Below the pieces are notes generated by a model. That model was given only the letters and a program-made list of their open reading frames with translations. It made no database searches and was not told the DNA's origin. Of a DNA stretch of 11,214 bases, positions 6,691 to 11,214 are shown piece by piece; within the stretch, counting starts at the first letter, position 1, and each line of letters starts with the position of its first letter. Position numbers and translations under genes: made by a program. Source of the DNA: an uncultured bacterium (lineage in GTDB: Bacteria; DRYD01); assembly GCA_937927985.1 (NCBI GenBank), contig CALFWH010000058.1, positions 1-11,214 on the forward strand, given 5' to 3'.

Positions 6691-7734
6691 GTGAATTTAA
6701 ATGGTAATCAAGAAGCTAATATAGAACAATTCCTAGAGGTATTAAGAAAATTTTATATTTCTTTTAAAGGAAATCAAGTATATTATCAAGAGAGTTTATT
6801 ATCTGATATTGTATTACCTAAGAATTTCATTTTGGATGTAGTAAATAAGGTTAAAGATTTTTACCTATCAAATAGAAATAGAATTGAAAACATTGATAAA
6901 GTCTCAATTAAAATTAATGTTTATCAAAAAGAAATAAGTTTAGAATTTACAATCATAAAAAAGAGTGACAAATATTACTTTATTTTGTTAAATGATAATT
7001 ACTTAAGATATGAATTTTTCAGAACGAATATATTAAATACTCTTTCTCATGAATTAAAAACTCCTTTAACTATCATAAAAGGTTATATTCAGTATATGAT
7101 AAAATCTTTACCTACTTTTGAAAAAGATAATTTAAAGAATTTGTTTAATTTATTATCAACAATGTTAAATGAGACATATAGACTTGAAGAGATAATATCT
7201 GAATTGATAGAAGTTTCAAAATTTTATTCTAATTCCGTTATTATAAAGAGGGATATTTTTTCTGTTTTAAAACTAATGCAAATGATAAAAAATAAGTTTG
7301 AACCGAAGATAAAATCAAAAGGATTTAATTTTGAGATAGAAATAGAAAATGGAGATTTTGATATTATAGCAGATTTTGAAAAAATCAAATATATTATTTC
7401 TGAATTAATTGAAAATTCTATGAAATATGGGAAAAATAAGATTTTGGTTAGATGTTATGAAGATTTAAATAATTATTATTTTGAAGTTATTGATAATGGT
7501 ATAGGGATGTCTAAGGAAGTTATTGATAATGTTTTTAATTTATTTATGAGAACGGAGAACGAACTTAATAGGAAAGTATATGGATTAGGAGTGGGATTGT
7601 TTTTGGTAAAAAAGATCGTTGATGCTCATAATGGAAAAATAGAAATAAAATCTAAAGTTAATAAAGGCACTAGTATAAAGATTTTGCTTCCTAAACACTT
7701 TTCCAAATCTGAAAGCTTGTTTTCTGGTAGTTAA
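6691..7734 (+). CDS. Soluble sensor histidine kinase (orphan)
   Basis: This 347-residue protein has the full kinase core: H-box 'LSHELKTPLT' with phospho-accepting His120, a dimerization helix pair to about 180, N-box 'ELIENSMKYG' with Asn242, G1 box 'DNGIG' at 268-272, F-box 'NLFMR' near 283-287, and G2 box 'GLGVGL' at 298-303. Residues 1-105 are a mixed alpha/beta input region, possibly a divergent PAS-type fold. No membrane segment or signal peptide is visible, so it should sense a cytoplasmic cue or partner. No response regulator lies beside it. Translation starts at GTG (6691) with AAAGGA upstream. It ends with TAA immediately followed by the ATG of the lyase gene, which suggests coupled expression. 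The signal and the regulator are unknown. Confidence 0.92.
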   Translation: MNLNGNQEANIEQFLEVLRKFYISFKGNQVYYQESLLSDIVLPKNFILDVVNKVKDFYLSNRNRIENIDKVSIKINVYQKEISLEFTIIKKSDKYYFILLNDNYLRYEFFRTNILNTLSHELKTPLTIIKGYIQYMIKSLPTFEKDNLKNLFNLLSTMLNETYRLEEIISELIEVSKFYSNSVIIKRDIFSVLKLMQMIKNKFEPKIKSKGFNFEIEIENGDFDIIADFEKIKYIISELIENSMKYGKNKILVRCYEDLNNYYFEVIDNGIGMSKEVIDNVFNLFMRTENELNRKVYGLGVGLFLVKKIVDAHNGKIEIKSKVNKGTSIKILLPKHFSKSESLFSGS

Positions 7735-9072
7735 ATGATGAAAAATTTTGAAATTTATAAATACAAAGTAGTTGAAAAAATAAATTTTTTAACTACTGAG
7801 CAAAGAGAAGAAATATTAAAAAAAGCGGGTTATAATTTATTTAATATATCTTCAAAGTATATAACTATCGATTTACTTACGGATAGTGGTACGAATACTA
7901 TAAGTGATTTACAATTATCTATGATGATGTTATTTGATGAATCATATGCTGGGTCTGAAAGTTTTGAAAGATTTCTACAAGCTACTAAAAATTTCTGCAA
8001 CAAAAAATATATCTTCCCTGTACATCAAGGTAGAGCTGCAGAAAAAATTCTGGCTGAAATATTCTGTAAAGAAAATTATTATGTAATCAGTAATACTCAT
8101 TTTGATACTGGCTTTGCTATCTATAAATACAAAAATTCTATTCCCATAAATTTACCTACTGATTATGCTTTATATGATAACGAATATCCTTTCAAAGGAA
8201 ATATTAATCTAGATAGATTAGAAGATATACTAAAAAGGGAATCAAATAAGGTTAGTCATATTGTAATGACAATTACTAATAATGCTTTGGGAGGACAGCC
8301 AGTAGATTTAGACAATCTTATTCAAGCCTATAATATCTGTAAGAAATATAACAAAGTTTTTGTTATAGATGGATGTAGAATAGCTGAAAATGCTATCCTT
8401 TATAAGAAAATAAAAAATCTAAAGCAATCAATTAAAGAAATAATTCATTCTTATACTAATTACTGTGATATTTTTTATATGAGTACTAAGAAAGATGGTA
8501 TTGCTCATATGGGGGGATTTATAGCTACCGATGATGAAAATTTGGTTAGTCATATAAGAAAGCTTACTATACTTTTTGAAGGCTTTCCTTCTTATGGTGG
8601 ATTATCTGGTAAAGATATGGAAATAATTGCTCAAGGATTGAAAGAGGTATTAGATGAAGATTATCTAGAAGAAAGGATTAATCAAGTTTCTTTTTTAGGT
8701 AAACTTTTAGAAGAGGAGGGTATACCTGTTGTTAAACCTTTTGGAGGACATGCAGTTTTCGTAGATGCACAAAAATTTATTCCATCTATACCTCCAGATT
8801 ATTTAGTTGGTCAAAGTTTGGTTGTTGAGTTATATAGACAGGGTGGTATAAGAACTGTTGAGGTAGGGACTTTAATGTATGCTAAGGATGCTATTAGGAA
8901 TTTAGTAAGGCTTGCTATACCACGAAGAACTTACACGTATAATCACTTAGTGTATGTAGCTGAAGTATTTAGAAAAATAAAAAATTCTAAAGAAAGTTTA
9001 AAGGGATTTAGGATTATATCTGCTGACCCCTTGGTACCTCACTTTACTTCCATTCTTGAGCCTATAAAATAA
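7735..9072 (+). CDS. tnaA: Tryptophanase-type beta-eliminating lyase (PLP-dependent)
   Basis: The 445-residue protein belongs to the tryptophanase / tyrosine phenol-lyase family, which splits an aromatic amino acid into the free ring compound, pyruvate and ammonia. Landmarks are 'IDLLTDSGTN' at 45-54, Tyr71 in 'DESYAGS', 'HQGRAAE' with Arg100, Asn183 in 'NALGGQPV', 'DGCRIAENA' with Asp212 and Arg215, PLP-binding Lys253 in 'MSTKKDG', 'EGFPSYGGL', 'GGHAVFVDA', and carboxylate-binding Arg392 in 'VRLAIPRR'. Three substrate-choice positions are tryptophanase-like: Asp124 (Thr in tyrosine phenol-lyase), Val377 (Arg381 there; Ile in E. coli TnaA), and His436 (Phe448 there; His463 in E. coli). So indole formation from L-Trp is predicted, not proven. 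There is no tnaC-like leader and no tnaB permease nearby. ATG at 7738 is an alternative start. Confidence 0.87.
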   Translation: MMKNFEIYKYKVVEKINFLTTEQREEILKKAGYNLFNISSKYITIDLLTDSGTNTISDLQLSMMMLFDESYAGSESFERFLQATKNFCNKKYIFPVHQGRAAEKILAEIFCKENYYVISNTHFDTGFAIYKYKNSIPINLPTDYALYDNEYPFKGNINLDRLEDILKRESNKVSHIVMTITNNALGGQPVDLDNLIQAYNICKKYNKVFVIDGCRIAENAILYKKIKNLKQSIKEIIHSYTNYCDIFYMSTKKDGIAHMGGFIATDDENLVSHIRKLTILFEGFPSYGGLSGKDMEIIAQGLKEVLDEDYLEERINQVSFLGKLLEEEGIPVVKPFGGHAVFVDAQKFIPSIPPDYLVGQSLVVELYRQGGIRTVEVGTLMYAKDAIRNLVRLAIPRRTYTYNHLVYVAEVFRKIKNSKESLKGFRIISADPLVPHFTSILEPIK

Positions 9073-9200
9073 TCGTTTTTATTCATAAAAAATCCAAATT
9101 GTAAAAAAAATGTAAATTTTTTTCAAAAAACTTGACAAGATAAAATTTTATCTTATATATATGATGATTACTATAAGAGCTACCTGTAATGTATTGAAAA
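9073..9200 (+). promoter_or_regulatory. Promoter region with A/T tracts and an internal 18-bp palindrome
   Basis: TTGACA at 9132-9137 is a consensus -35. TATATA at 9154-9159 (16-bp spacer) or 9156-9161 (18-bp) is the -10, giving a start near 9166-9168 and a leader of about 35 nt. Just upstream of the -35, AAATTTTTTT (9114-9123) followed by AAAAAA (9125-9130) resembles an UP element. No GC-rich terminator hairpin for the upstream lyase gene is visible here. The region should drive the HD-GYP gene at 9201. Confidence 0.75.
9137..9154. promoter_or_regulatory. Perfect 18-bp palindrome between -35 and -10 (candidate operator)
   Basis: AAGATAAAATTTTATCTT is its own reverse complement across 9 + 9 bases. 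It begins at the last base of TTGACA and reaches the first base of the -10, filling the spacer. A dimeric repressor bound here would block RNA polymerase. The symmetry and location are seen directly; the regulator is unknown. Confidence 0.6.
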
Positions 9201-10199
9201 ATGAAAATAGGTGTTTTTATTGATATTGAAGATAAGGACATTAAAAGTACAGTAGAAAGTTTAATAAAGGAATGCTCAAATGAATATACTATTCAAGACA
9301 ATTTAGAAGAAGCTTGGATAATATTTACAGATAAGCAAAAAACTTTTATTGAAGATAGTATATTTATCTTGTCTCCTTCAAAATTTTCAACCGATCAAGT
9401 AAGTAAATTAATAATTAGAGTTTTTAGTAATTTTGAAAATTCTGGTAAACTAGTTTTTCCTTATCTATTTGTTGATCCTAAAAATATGGAATTTAATAGA
9501 ATCAATTTTAAAAGTTTACTTTCATTAATAAAAAATTCACTTTGTTGTATTAAGGATGGAGTTGATGATATAGTAAAAATTTCAGTATTATTTTCTAATA
9601 GATTAAATGAGGAAGCATTTGAAGAGATTATTTTTAAACTATCAAGTTTTATTGAGAACAAGGATGGGCTTTCTAAATCTCATGTGAAAAGAGTTGCACT
9701 TTATTGCAAAGAAATAGCTGAATCTTTGGGATTACCTTCACAATATACTAAAAGAATATACTTAGCAAGTTTTTTACATGATATTGGTAAAATTGCTATC
9801 CCTGATAGTATACTTCTAAAAAGTACAAGGTTATCTGAAGATGAATTTGAGATAGTAAAAAAACATACTCTTATAGGGGCCCAAATATTAGCTAACTCGG
9901 ATAATCCTATAATAAAGTTAGCTGAATCTATATCAATGAGTCATCATGAAAAATATAATGGTAAAGGATATCCTTTGGGGTTAAAAGGAGAAGAGATCCC
10001 TCTTGAAGGTAGAATAGTTGCAATAGCTGATGTATTTGATATACTTACTTCAAGAAGACCTTACAAAGAGCCATGTAGTATTGAAGAAGCAATTCGTGAG
10101 ATAAGAAATCAAATCAATGAACACTTTTGCCCATATGTAGCAAAAGCTTTCCTTAGATCAATAAAAAGAATAGTTGAAATAAAATATTGCGTAGTTTAA
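9201..10199 (+). CDS. HD-GYP domain protein, predicted cyclic-di-GMP phosphodiesterase
   Basis: The 332-residue protein has a C-terminal HD-GYP domain (about 155-325), a metal-dependent class that breaks down cyclic di-GMP. Visible residues are His161, the HD pair His193-Asp194 in 'FLHDIGKIAIPD', Lys197, His222 in 'KKHTLIGAQIL', 'SHHEKYNGKGYP' with His248, His249 and the GYP triplet at 256-258, and Asp277 in 'AIADVFD'. All the usual metal ligands appear present, so it should be active. Residues 1-115 are a divergent alpha/beta region, perhaps a degenerate receiver, with no clear phospho-acceptor Asp. No membrane segment is seen. The ATG at 9201 has no good Shine-Dalgarno. The gene has its own promoter with an operator-like palindrome and runs convergent to feoB with 25 bp between the stops. 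Confidence 0.92.
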   Translation: MKIGVFIDIEDKDIKSTVESLIKECSNEYTIQDNLEEAWIIFTDKQKTFIEDSIFILSPSKFSTDQVSKLIIRVFSNFENSGKLVFPYLFVDPKNMEFNRINFKSLLSLIKNSLCCIKDGVDDIVKISVLFSNRLNEEAFEEIIFKLSSFIENKDGLSKSHVKRVALYCKEIAESLGLPSQYTKRIYLASFLHDIGKIAIPDSILLKSTRLSEDEFEIVKKHTLIGAQILANSDNPIIKLAESISMSHHEKYNGKGYPLGLKGEEIPLEGRIVAIADVFDILTSRRPYKEPCSIEEAIREIRNQINEHFCPYVAKAFLRSIKRIVEIKYCVV

Positions 10200-10224
10200 T
10201 TTTTGGGTAATTTTCTGCATTAAT

Positions 10225-11214
10225 CTAAAACAATAACTTATTTATCAAGAATAGAGTAGTAAAAGCTAAAGTTAAGGGTATAAGTACTGCTAACATAGTC
10301 CATTTTAGGCTTTTGGTTTCTTTGTATATTGTTAAAATAGTTGTACTACATGGATTATGAAGGATTGAAAATAACATTACATTTATAGCTGTTTTCCAAT
10401 CCCAATTACCATATACTGTAAATATCTGATATATACTTTGTAGTTCTTCTATTTCCATAAAAGTTTTTGCTTTAGTATAAAGCATTAGAAGTGCTGGTAT
10501 TACAACTTCATTAGCTGGTAAAGCTATTATATAAGCGAAGATTATTACTCCATCTAAGCCAAATAATTTGCCAAAGGGATCTAAAAAACTAATTATTGAA
10601 TCTGTAAGATTAAGGTTGTTTATTATCCACACGAAAATTCCTGCTGGTATAGCCATATATACTGCTCTTAATAGTACAAAAATTGTCCTATCTACTATTG
10701 AAGTATAAAGTATCCTAAGTATGTTAGGCTTTCTAAAAGGTGGAATTTCCATAATATAAAAACTGCCTAGAGATTTTAAGAATTTAGATATACCAAAAGA
10801 TACTAATAAAGTAAACAATATACCAACAATCACTGAAAGTAGTAAAGCTAGAGCTCCAATTATTGAAGCTGCCAATTTGTTAGTATTGCTAGCAATTAAA
10901 GGTACAAGAAACAGCGTAGTTAACATTATAAGTAATGGCCATCGACCATTGCAAGGTACAAAGTTGTTTGTCAGTATAGCTATTATTCTCTCTTTTGGAG
11001 ATTTGATTATTCTTGTAGATATAACTCCTGCTGCATTACAACCGAATCCTACCATCATTGTTAGAGCTTGTTTACCATCTGCTCCTACGGTTTTAAATAT
11101 CTTGTCCATGTTTAAAGCTATTCTTGGTAGTAAACCTAAATCTTCTAAGAAAGTAAATAAAGGAAAAAATATTGCCATAGGTGGTAACATAACTGCTACT
11201 ACCATTGCAAGTAG
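10225..11214 (-). CDS. feoB: Ferrous iron transport protein B, C-terminal membrane part (5' end outside window)
   Basis: Read on the minus strand, the frame is open from the window edge to a TAG at 10225-10227, giving 329 residues. This is the membrane portion of FeoB, which brings Fe(II) into the cell. Near the fragment start is 'LPPMAIFFPLFTFLEDLG', then 'GFGCNAAGV' (about residues 57-65) and 'NNFVPCNGRWP' (about 85-95) of the first Gate domain, followed by several hydrophobic segments, 'EIPPFRKP', 'ALPANEVVIPAL', and a second Gate motif 'HNPCSTTILTIYKET' near the end. The conserved Cys of GFGCN, VPCNGR and HNPCST are kept. The GTPase domain must lie beyond 11214. The codons before the first Met (11203-11205) are open, so that Met is not the start. 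No terminator is visible between it and the convergent HD-GYP gene. Confidence 0.95.
   Translation of the reverse strand, partial: LLAMVVAVMLPPMAIFFPLFTFLEDLGLLPRIALNMDKIFKTVGADGKQALTMMVGFGCNAAGVISTRIIKSPKERIIAILTNNFVPCNGRWPLLIMLTTLFLVPLIASNTNKLAASIIGALALLLSVIVGILFTLLVSFGISKFLKSLGSFYIMEIPPFRKPNILRILYTSIVDRTIFVLLRAVYMAIPAGIFVWIINNLNLTDSIISFLDPFGKLFGLDGVIIFAYIIALPANEVVIPALLMLYTKAKTFMEIEELQSIYQIFTVYGNWDWKTAINVMLFSILHNPCSTTILTIYKETKSLKWTMLAVLIPLTLAFTTLFLINKLLF

Noticed and set aside
9076..9091. TTTTTAT/ATAAAAA inverted repeat after the lyase gene as a terminator
   Set aside because: The stem is A/T only with a tiny loop and would be too unstable to act as an intrinsic terminator.
9189..9197. ATG-TAT-TGA mini frame just before the HD-GYP start
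   Set aside because: Two codons without a ribosome binding site are expected by chance in this composition.
9461..9661. Minus-strand open frame of 66 codons
   Set aside because: It is a shadow of the HD-GYP gene in AT-rich sequence, with no supporting signal.
10200..10224. Shared terminator between the convergent HD-GYP and feoB genes
   Set aside because: The 25-bp spacer has no inverted repeat able to form a stable hairpin.

Overview
The window reads as chromosomal DNA of a low-GC (about 70% AT), anaerobic, Clostridia-like Firmicute. Supporting signs are strong AGGAGG-type ribosome binding sites, a CCA-encoding tRNA, an encoded tail that resembles the sporulation protein BofA, a Firmicute-style FeoB, an HD-GYP protein and a tryptophanase-type lyase typical of peptide-fermenting anaerobes. 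The species cannot be named from the sequence. No mobile element, CRISPR array or rRNA was seen.

Layout: (1) 1-681 holds the C-terminal end of a small membrane protein, possibly BofA-like, followed at once by a glycine-rich 158-residue protein of unknown function. (2) 727-805 is a complete tRNA-Pro(UGG). (3) 814-9072 is a run of six same-strand genes with short or no gaps: an unknown 194-residue protein that starts 8 bp after the tRNA, an ABC-transporter ATPase with no visible permease, an acyl-CoA synthetase of the acetyl-CoA synthetase family, leucyl-tRNA synthetase, a soluble histidine kinase and a tryptophanase/tyrosine phenol-lyase family enzyme. The junctions from the ABC ATPase onward (3 bp gap, 4 bp overlap, 58 bp gap, 0 bp gap) suggest an operon. 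(4) 9073-9200 is the main regulatory gap. It has an A/T-tract region, a TTGACA box and a TATATA box with a perfect 18-bp palindrome between them. (5) 9201-10199 encodes an HD-GYP phosphodiesterase-like protein. (6) 10225-11214, on the opposite strand, is the C-terminal membrane part of FeoB, cut by the window edge.

Working together: the lyase is predicted to turn L-tryptophan into indole, pyruvate and ammonia. Three residues that separate tryptophanases from tyrosine phenol-lyases are all of the tryptophanase kind. Its start codon abuts the stop codon of an orphan cytoplasmic histidine kinase, so the two are probably made together. The acyl-CoA synthetase has lost the tryptophan that closes the acetate pocket, so a larger acid is the likelier substrate. 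Amino-acid and organic-acid catabolism is a reasonable theme but is inference. No wholly new multi-gene system is demonstrated. The best leads are the operator-like palindrome, the kinase-lyase pair, the altered acyl-CoA synthetase, and the unknown gene attached to the tRNA.
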